From the NCBI GenBank assembly GCA_002433025.1, contig DJGZ01000039.1, forward strand, positions 10,719 through 74,718: a stretch of 64,000 nucleotides of DNA, in the 5' to 3' direction. This document shows positions 42,485-50,808 of the stretch, in pieces. How positions within the stretch are numbered: the first letter of the stretch is position 1; every line of letters starts with the position of its first letter. The notes below the pieces were generated by a model. It had not been told where the DNA came from. It ran no database searches and saw only the letters and a program-made list of their open reading frames with translations. Position numbers and translations under genes: made by a program. Source of the stretch: Bacteroidales bacterium UBA5833. Its GTDB lineage: Bacteria > Bacteroidota > Bacteroidia > Bacteroidales > Lentimicrobiaceae.

Positions 42485-43365
42485 AACGAGGGGCTCAAAA
42501 GGGTGTAATAGCGGTGAGTTTCAGACTGAACAGTAACATAACCCCCGATATGAGGTCCTGATTGTTCAAGTATGTCAATATTTCTTACATACTTTGCAGC
42601 CAACCTGAACAGTGCGTCATTCTTACCGGCCTTCCCCAACAGAAACAGCGGCGTTTTCTCAGGATTCAGCGCCAGTTGTTCCATGACAAACATAATAAAG
42701 TAAACAGTATCTTCGTACGTGCGGCATTCAAATGAATTACAGAAAACCGGAAGACCGCCCCTCAGAACAATAATCCCTGCAGCATCGTATTCAATATTAA
42801 CAAAGATAAGTTCAGGGGCTTCGGTGCGTTTAAACCTCGGGAGCAGTGAATCAATCAGCGCGCCTGTCTCATGGACCATCAGGGTATCCGGAAACCGTGA
42901 TTCTACCTCATGCAGCAGTCCCCGGTAAATACTATAAACCAGACGTATATCTGCAGATCTGAGATTCTGAACCAGAATCCGGGAATCTGCCCCGATTTGA
43001 TGAACAAACCGGAGATAATCACCTGCCTTGCTATCATTAAACAAAGGCCCCGGGACAAGTGTAAAAAAGCGGCTGTGGAAAATGGTGCATACCTTGCGGT
43101 AACTTTTGGTAAAAACCGGATGAGTGGTCAAAAGCCGGTTCAGATAATCACTGTAAAGGATACCGGCCATAGGCCCGTCCTTAATGCGAACCGGATCAGG
43201 AAAGGTTAAAGATTCGAGTCCGATATACTGGCAGTGAACCGGCGAATAAACGGAAAAAGAAAGTCCATCCGGTTCAATCCGGATGGACAGGTCAAATTCT
43301 TCTGAAAATGCCGGATCAAATAGACGATCGTAAACACTGAACTGCGTCTGATATTCGCCGGGCAT
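42472..43365 (-). CDS. DUF3822 family protein
   Basis: The 297-residue protein belongs to the DUF3822 family, regularly found with rsmD in Bacteroidota. The pattern of two similar halves with DLSIRIEPDGLSFSVYSP near the start and IFVNIEYDAAGIIVLRGGLP near 205 looks like an actin/PilM-type ATPase fold (my reading, not established). The function is unknown. The ATG at 43363-43365 (MPGEYQTQ) is used, not the TTG nine bases upstream. It lies 11 bases after the pilin-like membrane protein gene. Confidence 0.85.
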   Translation of the reverse strand: MPGEYQTQFSVYDRLFDPAFSEEFDLSIRIEPDGLSFSVYSPVHCQYIGLESLTFPDPVRIKDGPMAGILYSDYLNRLLTTHPVFTKSYRKVCTIFHSRFFTLVPGPLFNDSKAGDYLRFVHQIGADSRILVQNLRSADIRLVYSIYRGLLHEVESRFPDTLMVHETGALIDSLLPRFKRTEAPELIFVNIEYDAAGIIVLRGGLPVFCNSFECRTYEDTVYFIMFVMEQLALNPEKTPLFLLGKAGKNDALFRLAAKYVRNIDILEQSGPHIGGYVTVQSETHRYYTLLSPSLCES

Positions 43366-43376
43366 AATTAACAAAT

Positions 43377-43976
43377 CTACTCCCAGTTGCCGTCGGTAGT
43401 TGCTTCGGTGAGCGACCCCATTTTAACCCCCGGATATCTGTTCATGGTTTTCTGCTGTTCGGCAAGGTTGATCACGTCCTGTTTATCAAGATCAAAAAGG
43501 TAATACTCGTAAGGCACCAGAATCTCGATCACCGGAACAATCACACCTCCCTTATCCACTTTAGCCGTACTTATTTCGAATTTACGGCCTTCTGAATGCG
43601 GAATTAAAGCAAGGTCTTCCAGTTTAAAGTTAACACGCCTGGAATACAATGAGTCGGCAATCCCCACGAACCCGATGGTGTCATTGATGGTTTTGGTAAA
43701 CGTGGTGTCATTGGGATCTGCAACAATTTTCACTACCGGAATCTGTCCCGTTCTCAGAAACTCAAAAAGGGTGTCAAAACTGCTTGTATAAGCGTTGTTA
43801 AACTGCTTGTAAAAGGTCTGCGCAGTCCTGATGTCCTTTAATTTCGCAACTATCTGGGAATTGCGCGCATTGAGTTCCTCCTGAAACCTGATGGGCTTCA
43901 TAATGGAAGCATAAAGCAGATAAGCCAGAACAATGACTACTATCGCCAAAACAACCTTGATAACAGTACTTTTCAT
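43377..43976 (-). CDS. Single-pass membrane protein, pilin/pseudopilin-like appearance
   Basis: The 199-residue protein has one N-terminal membrane helix (about 5-27, KVVLAIVVIVLAYLLYASIM) and a long following helix with QIVAKLKDIRTAQTFYKQFN, NAYTSSFDTLFEFLRTG, the layout seen after the membrane helix of pseudopilins. The rest is beta-rich and extracytoplasmic. There is no prepilin peptidase motif with a Gly before the helix, so it is not a proven pilin. It heads the operon with DUF3822 and rsmD. Confidence 0.78.
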   Translation of the reverse strand: MKSTVIKVVLAIVVIVLAYLLYASIMKPIRFQEELNARNSQIVAKLKDIRTAQTFYKQFNNAYTSSFDTLFEFLRTGQIPVVKIVADPNDTTFTKTINDTIGFVGIADSLYSRRVNFKLEDLALIPHSEGRKFEISTAKVDKGGVIVPVIEILVPYEYYLFDLDKQDVINLAEQQKTMNRYPGVKMGSLTEATTDGNWE

Positions 43977-44000
43977 AAGAAATAAAATTTTTTCGCATTG

Positions 44001-44029
44001 CAAATGTATAATAAAATTTGATTGTTCAA
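44001..44029 (-). promoter_or_regulatory. Promoter for the pilin-like/DUF3822/rsmD operon
   Basis: On the minus strand TTG (44027-44029), an 18-base spacer and TACATTTG (44001-44008), 24 bases before the start codon at 43976. Confidence 0.65.
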
Positions 44030-44278
44030 TCCCTGAACCGGATTTTTATTCATGCTATGCATCGTTAGCCAATACAGTTAATTACGAGGCCTGATTGACA
44101 GTTTTTTCCCTGAAGACCGGATAAACTCGCCGGTTACAATCTCCTATACTTTTAATTTGAACCGGACTTACCAGTTATACCATTATAATACTTCCTATCC
44201 TTTTGAATACAAATGTTTTAACGGTTGAATTTATTATTTTTTATGAAACTTATATACAAAGTTTGGCATGTAATTAGT

Positions 44279-44286
44279 TATATTTG
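44279..44286 (+). promoter_or_regulatory. -7 promoter element for the TPR protein gene
   Basis: TATATTTG matches TAnnTTTG and lies 36 bases before the ATG at 44323. The nearest TTTG is 13 bases upstream, too close for a normal -33 element. Confidence 0.5.
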
Positions 44287-44322
44287 CCGGCAAGTGTAAT
44301 TTTTAACCAAACAAGAATTCAA

Positions 44323-45300
44323 ATGAAAAAAAGAAAAATGTTAAAGGCTTTTGTTGCTGCTGTTGTGCTCACTTTCAGTTTAAACCTGGCTACTGCCCAA
44401 TCCATCGAAGATGCAACCAATGCCTATAACCGTGGTGTGGAACTCGCCGCATCCGACCTTCCCAAAGCAGTGGAAGCATTGCTGCAGGCAGCTTCAATTG
44501 CGGAAAAAGCAGGTCCTGAGGCACAGGAAATCCTGACGCTCTCGAGGCAACAGATTCCGGTTCTGCAATACAATTACGCGACTGCATTGTATAAGGAGAA
44601 AAAAATTGATGAAGCCATTACCAACTTTGAACTTGCGCACAACTATGCAGTTGAATTCGGCGATAACGGTATTCAGGCTAAGGCCGATGACCTTCTGCCC
44701 AAGTTATACCGTGTGAAAGGCAATAACGAATACAAGGCAAATAAATTCACTGAAGCACTTGAAAGTTTCGAAAAAGCATTGGGCTATGACCCGGATTTTG
44801 CCGGTGCTCACCTCAGCAAAGGACTTGTTTATAACAAACAGAACAAGAACGATGAAATGAAAGCCGCCATGGATGCCGCCATCGAATCCGGTTTAAAAAC
44901 CGATGACTCAAAAACCGTAGAGCAGGCAAGAAAATTTATGAGCGACAATCTGATTGTTGACGCCAATGCCGCGTTCAAGAAAAATGATTTCAATGCCACG
45001 GTAGAAATGCTGAATGAGTCTGTTAAATATTCAGAAAGCAATCCTGAAGCATTTTATCTTTTCGCTGTAGCATACAACAAACTCTCGCGTTGGGATGAGG
45101 CCATTGCCAGTGCAGAAAAAGGGATGGGCCTTGAAGAAAATACTCCCGCCAAGCAGGCCAGGTTCCATTTTGAGATCGGTATGGCCCAGGCCGGAAAAGG
45201 ATCAACCGGGGACGCCTGCACTTCATTCAGGAAGGCCGCTGTCGGCCCCCTGGCCGAATCTGCCAACTACCAGATCAAGACTGTCCTGAAGTGCAGCTGA
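44323..45300 (+). CDS. Secreted tetratricopeptide repeat protein
   Basis: The 325-residue protein has a signal peptide (MKKRKMLKAFVAAVVLTFSL, cleavage near ATAQ). Several TPR units follow, for example NYATALYKEKKIDEAITNFE, GNNEYKANKFTEALESFEKA and AVAYNKLSRWDEAIASAEKG, separated by longer helices. TPRs scaffold protein contacts; this one is periplasmic, with no membrane anchor. The partners are unknown. It is monocistronic with its own promoter and terminator. Confidence 0.88.
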   Translation: MKKRKMLKAFVAAVVLTFSLNLATAQSIEDATNAYNRGVELAASDLPKAVEALLQAASIAEKAGPEAQEILTLSRQQIPVLQYNYATALYKEKKIDEAITNFELAHNYAVEFGDNGIQAKADDLLPKLYRVKGNNEYKANKFTEALESFEKALGYDPDFAGAHLSKGLVYNKQNKNDEMKAAMDAAIESGLKTDDSKTVEQARKFMSDNLIVDANAAFKKNDFNATVEMLNESVKYSESNPEAFYLFAVAYNKLSRWDEAIASAEKGMGLEENTPAKQARFHFEIGMAQAGKGSTGDACTSFRKAAVGPLAESANYQIKTVLKCS

Positions 45301-45340
45301 TAAGCCTGAAGTTCTGAAATAACCCTCAAAGGGTAATCAA

Positions 45341-45380
45341 AAACAGTTGAACAAATACAACAATGTTCAGCTGTTTTTTT
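45341..45380 (+). terminator. Rho-independent terminator after the TPR gene
   Basis: A 13-bp stem AAACAGTTGAACA (45341-45353) / TGTTCAGCTGTTT (45364-45376) with one G-T pair, running into seven T. Confidence 0.88.
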
Positions 45381-45452
45381 ATGACTAATTCGAAAGATAA
45401 GTTTTGCCCCGGGCGAAGGAAAAGAAATCCATGCTATACCGGATATCGCCGG

Positions 45453-45605
45453 TTATCGCTTATTGAGAATAATGAGCGCGGCAATAACCCCGGGGATCCA
45501 GCCGGCAAGGGTAAGTATAAAAACAATGAGAAACGAGCCGCACCCTTTATCCAGTACGGCAAGGGGAGGGAAAATAATGGCCAGCAGAACGCGGAGAATG
45601 GACAT
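45453..45605 (-). CDS. YqaE/Pmp3 family small membrane protein
   Basis: A 50-residue protein, short enough to be missed by length-limited gene calling. It has the family pattern of two membrane helices: MSILRVLLAIIFPPLAVLD, then GCGSFLIVFILTLAGW with IPGVIAALIILNK. The PPLAV and GW/YIPG elements are diagnostic of YqaE/Pmp3 (UPF0057). The yeast member affects membrane potential under salt stress; the bacterial role is unclear. A TATTTTTG -7 element lies at 45624-45631 on the same strand. Confidence 0.88.
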   Translation of the reverse strand: MSILRVLLAIIFPPLAVLDKGCGSFLIVFILTLAGWIPGVIAALIILNKR

Positions 45606-45623
45606 ATCGACCTTAATTTTGGT

Positions 45624-45631
45624 CAAAAATA
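45624..45631 (-). promoter_or_regulatory. -7 promoter element for the YqaE gene
   Basis: TATTTTTG on the minus strand matches TAnnTTTG, 18 bases before the start codon. No clear -33 element. Confidence 0.4.
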
Positions 45632-45677
45632 ATGATATTGCCCGGAAATCTTATGTATATTTTGTAAGTTTGGGGAT

Positions 45678-46384
45678 ATGGACAAGTTCTCGGTTCACTT
45701 TTGTGATGCCATCAGGGATTACCTGGATTTCCGCACAAGAAAATATCCCGCCAAAAGCGTTTTGAAACTGATCTGCGACAGATATCAGCTCGACGCTGCA
45801 GAAAGAATGATGCTTTTCCGGGGCATCACCCTGCCTGAAACTGCACAAAGCAGACTTGCAAAGCTTTGCGGACCGCCGCCGGCAGGGGCACTTTTCCATG
45901 TTGCTATTTTAATCAATGCCTGATCATTGTCAGTTACCTTTCCGGCAACAGGGTCTTTATTTCCTGCGACGGTGTTTTGAGGGACGCATCCGGATTTCAT
46001 GGGAAAAAGATCCCTGAGCATTTGTTTCTGAGATCAGTTGACCTGATTTTTAAAATACTGGAAAGTTTCCAACCCGCAGGTATAATCTTTTATGCCGATA
46101 ATCAGATAACCCGGGCCGAACAACTGGCATCGGTTGCCGGTAAATTATCCGGTCATGTTTCCGTCAATTGCCGTATGCTGATGACAGGCAAGGCAGATGA
46201 AGAACTGACTTCGGCTCATGAAGGGATAATCTGTACCGCCGATTCGGCTATTATCGACCGCGCGCAATTGCCGGTTTTTGATCTTGCGAAATATGCCCTG
46301 GAGTGCACTTACAATCCGGCATTTCAGGACCTCAGAAACATCTGCTCATCAACAGGGTTTCCACTGAACTCTCCGGTCAACTGA
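45678..46384 (+). pseudogene. DUF434/DUF5616 protein gene with a frameshift
   Basis: Two adjacent frames form one family protein. The first (45678-45923) reads KYPAKSVLKLICDRYQLDAA then ERMMLFRGI, the DUF434 domain. After a one-base shift the second continues with CLIIVSYLSGNRVF, ISCDGVLRDASGFHG, SVDLIFKILESF and ICTADSAIIDRA to 46384, the DUF5616 part. Adding one T to the T-run at 45907-45910 would join them (IFNQCLII) into 235 residues, a normal length. Function is unknown; the family resembles PIN/NYN-like nucleotide-binding folds. It is either a real mutation or a sequencing error. A TAAGTTTG element at 45665-45672 lies just before the ATG. Confidence 0.8.
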
Positions 46385-46404
46385 AAAGTTTTCAGTACCG
46401 GTTA

Positions 46405-46872
46405 TCATTGCAGGTTGGTACCACATAATACATCATACTCCGGGATATCACTGCAAAAATCCAGCTTTTTATCCTCGTAGTTCACTTTTGCGCAATAATG
46501 CTCTATTCCATTGGTAATCAACAAATAATCTACTTTTAATGCGAGATTATATGCTGATGCCTGAAAAAAAACCTCTTCGGTTAGCGGAACCCTGGGAGCC
46601 TTGCATTCGGCAATCATCACAGGCCGTCCGTCGGGTGCAAATACCAGCAGATCAAAACGGCGGGGCATACGGTTTACCCTGAGCCCCCGTTCAGATGCAA
46701 CCATATGGCCGGGTACTTTTCTGTCATTACAGAGATACTGGATGAGATGCTGCCGGACCCACTCTTCAGGAGTAAGGGCCACAAATCGTCTGCGCAAGGG
46801 GTCAAAAATCTCACGTCGCTGCGAAGTTTCTCTGATCCTGAATTGATAGTCCGGAAAATTCAGCGGTTGCAT
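46405..46872 (-). CDS. Solitary type I restriction HsdR N-terminal domain protein
   Basis: The 155-residue protein is a stand-alone HsdR_N (PD-D/ExK) nuclease-fold domain. The catalytic set is visible: an early Glu in TPEEWVRQHLIQYL, the Asp in RFDLLVFAPDG, ECK in MIAECKAPRV and a Gln in QASAYNLAL. No restriction or modification genes are near. In many Bacteroidota it lies beside holA. Its substrate and whether it cuts DNA are unknown. Confidence 0.9.
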   Translation of the reverse strand: MQPLNFPDYQFRIRETSQRREIFDPLRRRFVALTPEEWVRQHLIQYLCNDRKVPGHMVASERGLRVNRMPRRFDLLVFAPDGRPVMIAECKAPRVPLTEEVFFQASAYNLALKVDYLLITNGIEHYCAKVNYEDKKLDFCSDIPEYDVLCGTNLQ

Positions 46873-46920
46873 AGTTGAAGGTCTGCATTTATTATAACTG
46901 CAACATTATGTCAAAAACCT

Positions 46921-46928
46921 TACATTTG
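46921..46928 (+). promoter_or_regulatory. -7 promoter element for amn-holA
   Basis: TACATTTG matches TAnnTTTG, 48 bases before the amn start. The -33 region has only CTGC. Confidence 0.45.
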
Positions 46929-46975
46929 CAATAAAATAAGTAATTTGTTCAAAGCGATAAAATGACAGGCCGGGC

Positions 46976-47746
46976 ATGAAAACCAAACAGGAAATCACAG
47001 AGAACTGGCTCCCGAGATATACAGGAACCGCTCTTCAGGAGTTTGGCGGGTATATATTGCTGACAAACTTCAACCATTACCTTGAACTTTTTGCCCGCTG
47101 GAACAAAGTTGAGATCAGGGGCGTAAACAGGGCCATGCCGAGTGCAACGGCCGGAGATATCACCATGATCAATTTCGGCATGGGAAGTGCCAATGCGGCG
47201 ACCATTATGGACCTGCTCGGAAGCATCAGGCCCCAGGCCGTATTGTTTCTCGGCAAATGCGGAGGACTCAAACACAGGGCGGAGCTCGGCGACCTCATCC
47301 TTCCTATCGCCGCTATCCGGGGTGAAGGAACTTCCGACGATTATTTCCCTCATGAGGTGCCTGCCCTGCCTGCCTTCAGCCTGCAGAAAGCCATATCCAC
47401 CACCATCCGGGATTTCAACCGGGACTACTGGACCGGAACAGTATACACCACCAACCGGAGGGTTTGGGAGCATGATGATGTTTTTAAGGAATATCTCCGT
47501 TCAATCAGGGCCATGGCCATTGATATGGAGACCGCAACCATATTCAGTGTTGGTTTTTTCAATGAAATCCCGACCGGGGCCCTTTTACTGGTATCGGATC
47601 AGCCAATGATCTCTTCGGGTGTAAAAACCGAGGAAAGCGACAGGCACGTTACAGAAGAGTTTGTTGAAATCCACCTTAAAATCGGCATTGAATCCCTCAA
47701 GCAACTTATCAATAAAGGTTTAACGGTTAAGCACCTTCGTTTCTGA
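46976..47746 (+). CDS. amn: AMP nucleosidase (short form)
   Basis: Splits AMP into adenine and ribose-5-phosphate. The 256-residue protein is a nucleoside-phosphorylase fold with INFGMGSANAATIMDLLGS, VLFLGKCGGLKHRAELGD and AIDMETATIFSVGFFN, followed by LLVSDQPM with the catalytic Asp. It lacks the N-terminal regulatory domain of the E. coli enzyme, as usual in Bacteroidota. Twelve bases separate it from holA, so the two form an operon. Confidence 0.93.
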   Translation: MKTKQEITENWLPRYTGTALQEFGGYILLTNFNHYLELFARWNKVEIRGVNRAMPSATAGDITMINFGMGSANAATIMDLLGSIRPQAVLFLGKCGGLKHRAELGDLILPIAAIRGEGTSDDYFPHEVPALPAFSLQKAISTTIRDFNRDYWTGTVYTTNRRVWEHDDVFKEYLRSIRAMAIDMETATIFSVGFFNEIPTGALLLVSDQPMISSGVKTEESDRHVTEEFVEIHLKIGIESLKQLINKGLTVKHLRF

Positions 47747-47758
47747 TCAAATCTTCCC

Positions 47759-48763
47759 ATGGCCACTGATTTCAACCGCATCCTGTCTGACCTGAAAAAG
47801 CGGATTTATTATCCTGTGTATCTGCTTAGCGGCGAAGAACCCTATTTTATTGACCTGATAAGCGATGCCATTGAACGGGAAGTACTCAGTGACATTGAAA
47901 AGGAATTTAACCAGACAATTCTTTACGGCCGTGATGTGAATGCAAGTATCATCCTCGACCATGCCAAGCGCTACCCGATGATGTCGAGCCACCAGGTTGT
48001 CATCGTTAAGGAAGCACAGGAGATAAAAAACCTCGACGACCTGATACCATACATTGAGAAACCATTGAATACCACCATTCTGGTTCTTTGTCACAAATAC
48101 AAAAAATTCGACAAACGAAAGTCAATCTATAAACTGATTGATAAAAAGGGGGTTGTATTTGATTCTGCAAGAATTTATGAAGAAAAAATTCCGGGTTGGA
48201 TCGTTTCACAGGTTGAAGCCAACGGCTACGCCATCAGCCCAAAAGCCGCAAGCATGATCTCCGACGCCCTGGGGAATGACCTGAGCAAAGTGTCGAATGA
48301 ACTTGGCAAATTATTTATCAATCTGCCCAAAGGAAACCTGATCACGGAAAAACTGGTTGAAGACAATATCGGTATCAGCAAAGACTACAATTTTTTCGAA
48401 TTGCAGAAAGCGCTGATTAACAGAAATATTCCAAAAGCAAACCGGATCATCGCCTACTTTGCTTCAAATCCAAAGGAGAATCCCCTGATTAAAAATGTGA
48501 TCCTGCTGTTTCACTTTTTTTCAAAGGTGCTGCTCTATCATTCTGTCAGAAGTAAGACTGATGCTGAAGCTGCGTCAGTGTTGGGCACCCCTGTCTACTT
48601 TCTGAATGACTACAAGACTGCCGTTCGCTGCTACAGCCCGGGGAAGGTTGTAGAGATTATCGGCCTGCTCAGGGAATATGACCTTAAAAGCAAGGGTGTT
48701 GATGCGGGTTCAGCTACCGACGGAGAATTAACAAAAGAACTTATCTACAAGATTTTACATTAA
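47759..48763 (+). CDS. holA: DNA polymerase III subunit delta
   Basis: The clamp-loader subunit that opens the beta clamp. The 334-residue protein starts with the family segment ILSDLKKRIYYPVYLLSGEE, then PYFIDLISDAI, and has SDALGNDLSKVSNELGKL near residue 178, the AAA-like domain II, and a helical C-terminal domain III. Length is standard. Together with dnaN at the left end this window encodes two parts of the replicase. The 165 bases after it hold no clear terminator. Confidence 0.95.
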   Translation: MATDFNRILSDLKKRIYYPVYLLSGEEPYFIDLISDAIEREVLSDIEKEFNQTILYGRDVNASIILDHAKRYPMMSSHQVVIVKEAQEIKNLDDLIPYIEKPLNTTILVLCHKYKKFDKRKSIYKLIDKKGVVFDSARIYEEKIPGWIVSQVEANGYAISPKAASMISDALGNDLSKVSNELGKLFINLPKGNLITEKLVEDNIGISKDYNFFELQKALINRNIPKANRIIAYFASNPKENPLIKNVILLFHFFSKVLLYHSVRSKTDAEAASVLGTPVYFLNDYKTAVRCYSPGKVVEIIGLLREYDLKSKGVDAGSATDGELTKELIYKILH

Positions 48764-48928
48764 ACGGACCTGAACCGCCGGGATTCCGGAAAAACGAGCA
48801 TAAAAAATTACAGGATTATACTTACCACTCATCAATAACAGAAAATCTGAAACTTTTTTACCTTGAATGGGATTTTATTAGGTTCGTTTGCCTGACAGGG
48901 AGTTCTGCAGGAATCCGGAAAACGCATC

Positions 48929-50773
48929 CTATTTCTTCCGGATAAATCTTTTACCCTGCTTTTTTTCTTTCTTACCACGGTGCCGCGGCTGATAATTGAT
49001 CTGCTCTCCATACATGCCGGCGATAAGTGCCGCGTACCTTTCCTGCATATAGGTCCTTCTCACCTTCAGGGTAGGCGAAAGCTCTCCCGACTCTACCGAC
49101 CATTCCTTTTCCATCAGGATAAACTTCCTCACCTGCCAGGTATGGTCCAGTGTTTCATTCAGTTCGTTGATTTCGCGCTGAATTCTTTGAATCACCAGTT
49201 CCGTTTTCGACATTTCAGCATTTGTGCTGTATTCAATGCCTTTGGCCTCGCACCACGAACGGAGGTATTCAAAATTGGGCACAATCAGTGCGGATGGATA
49301 ATTACGGTTTTCCCCGATAACCATCGCACTTTCGATAAAAGGAGATTCTTTAATCCGGTTTTCAATCACCTGTGGTGCAATGTATTTCCCCAATGAGGTT
49401 TTGAAAATTTCTTTTTTACGGTCGGTGATTTTCAGGTACTGACCATTTACTAGTTCTCCGATATCGCCGGTATGGAACCACCCCTGTTCATCAAATACCT
49501 CTGCATTGCGGTCGGGCCGGTTATAATAACCCATCATCACATTAGGACCTTTAACCAGAATTTCGCCATCCTCAGCCAGCTTCAATTCCACCCCTGGCAA
49601 AGGCCGGCCCACTGTACCGAATCTTACACCACCCGGTTCAAAGGTACCTACGGCAATTACAGGGGATGTTTCAGTAAGACCGTACCCTTCGACTACCTGA
49701 ATTCCGGCGGCCCAGAAAACCCTTGCCAGCTTGGGGTGAAGGGGAGCTCCCCCTGAAACGATGATACCCAGTCTTTCACCGAATGCCCGTCTCCAATGGC
49801 GAAATACCAGCCGGTCGGCAAGAAGAAGCTTCAAACGGAAAGCCCGCCTGCGGGTGAGGTGGAAATCGAAACGATGACCGAGGTTGAGCGCCCAGAAAAA
49901 AATAATTTTTTGTATTCCCTTCAGATTTCTTCCCTTTCTGAGAATGGTAGCATAACTTTTTTCGATTACCCTGGGTACGGCACAAAACATTTCCGGTTTT
50001 ACTTCCCGCATGTTCTCACGCAAACGGTCGAGGCTTTCGGCATAATAAACCGAAATTCCCATATACTGATACATGTAATTAAGCATCCGTTCGTAAACAT
50101 GACAGAGCGGCAGAAAACTCAGTGCACGGTTAACATCCCTGCTATTCAGGATATCACTTACTGCAGTAAAATTACTCACCATATTGACATGGGAAAGCAT
50201 GACTCCTTTAGGCCTGCCGGTTGTCCCGGAAGTATAAATCAGGGTAGCAAGATCCTCTGGCCTTATCGATGACCGGATTGAACCAAGTAAATCTCTGTTG
50301 GAATTTTTCCTCCCAAGTCTGACCAGGTCAGACCAATCTTTCAGGCCTTTCTGCTTTTCGAGTACAAAATATGCCTGGAGATCGGGCAGGTCATTCAGAA
50401 CAGGTTTGATCCGCTGATAGGCAGCGCGGCAACCGATAAACAGGACCCGGATCCTGGCATCTGTAAAGATAAAGCGGTAATTTTCAACACTTAATGTAGG
50501 ATAAACCGGCACATGCACACCACCCGTCTGAAGAATGCCCATATCCAGAAAATTCCAGAAAGGGCTGTTGCCCATGATGGTGGCAACCCTGTCACCCGGA
50601 ACAATTCCAAGTGCCATAAGCGCGTAACTGACGTGATCAGAATTTCTGATGTAATCCGAAGCAGAAATATCAGCCCATTTTCCCCGGGATTTCCAGGCAA
50701 ATACATCCCCTTTACCGGCATACTTTCCCCGGTATAGCTGAAGCAGATCAAATATGCGGGTTACACTTTCCAT
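48929..50773 (-). CDS. Long-chain acyl-CoA synthetase (AMP-forming), copy 3 of a tandem set
   Basis: Activates fatty acids with ATP and CoA. The 614-residue protein has the P-loop LIYTSGTTGRPKGVMLSH near residue 195, VEGYGLTETSPVIAVG, WFHTGDIGELV and ITDRKKEIFKTSLGKYIAP with the A-domain hinge. The start at 50773 aligns with the start of both paralogues upstream; an ATG three codons earlier is possible. The C-terminal tail ends in a Lys/Arg-rich stretch (HRGKKEKKQGKRFIRKK) absent from the other two copies. It is the last gene of the SDR-synthetase run, 35 bases after copy 2. Confidence 0.92.
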   Translation of the reverse strand: MESVTRIFDLLQLYRGKYAGKGDVFAWKSRGKWADISASDYIRNSDHVSYALMALGIVPGDRVATIMGNSPFWNFLDMGILQTGGVHVPVYPTLSVENYRFIFTDARIRVLFIGCRAAYQRIKPVLNDLPDLQAYFVLEKQKGLKDWSDLVRLGRKNSNRDLLGSIRSSIRPEDLATLIYTSGTTGRPKGVMLSHVNMVSNFTAVSDILNSRDVNRALSFLPLCHVYERMLNYMYQYMGISVYYAESLDRLRENMREVKPEMFCAVPRVIEKSYATILRKGRNLKGIQKIIFFWALNLGHRFDFHLTRRRAFRLKLLLADRLVFRHWRRAFGERLGIIVSGGAPLHPKLARVFWAAGIQVVEGYGLTETSPVIAVGTFEPGGVRFGTVGRPLPGVELKLAEDGEILVKGPNVMMGYYNRPDRNAEVFDEQGWFHTGDIGELVNGQYLKITDRKKEIFKTSLGKYIAPQVIENRIKESPFIESAMVIGENRNYPSALIVPNFEYLRSWCEAKGIEYSTNAEMSKTELVIQRIQREINELNETLDHTWQVRKFILMEKEWSVESGELSPTLKVRRTYMQERYAALIAGMYGEQINYQPRHRGKKEKKQGKRFIRKK

Positions 50774-50808
50774 CCGCACCATAATTAACCGGTTAAATCA
50801 TCAACGGT

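Larger units (their letters stand above)
43977..44322. other. Divergent intergenic region of about 345 bases
   Basis: A low-GC stretch between the pilin-like gene and the TPR gene. It holds a minus-strand promoter near its left end and a plus-strand -7 element near its right end. I see no gene, RNA or repeat between them. Confidence 0.6.

Noticed and set aside
46405..46872. HsdR-like gene as part of a restriction-modification or defence island
   Set aside because: No methylase, specificity subunit, helicase domain or other defence gene is adjacent. It is a single domain beside amn-holA.
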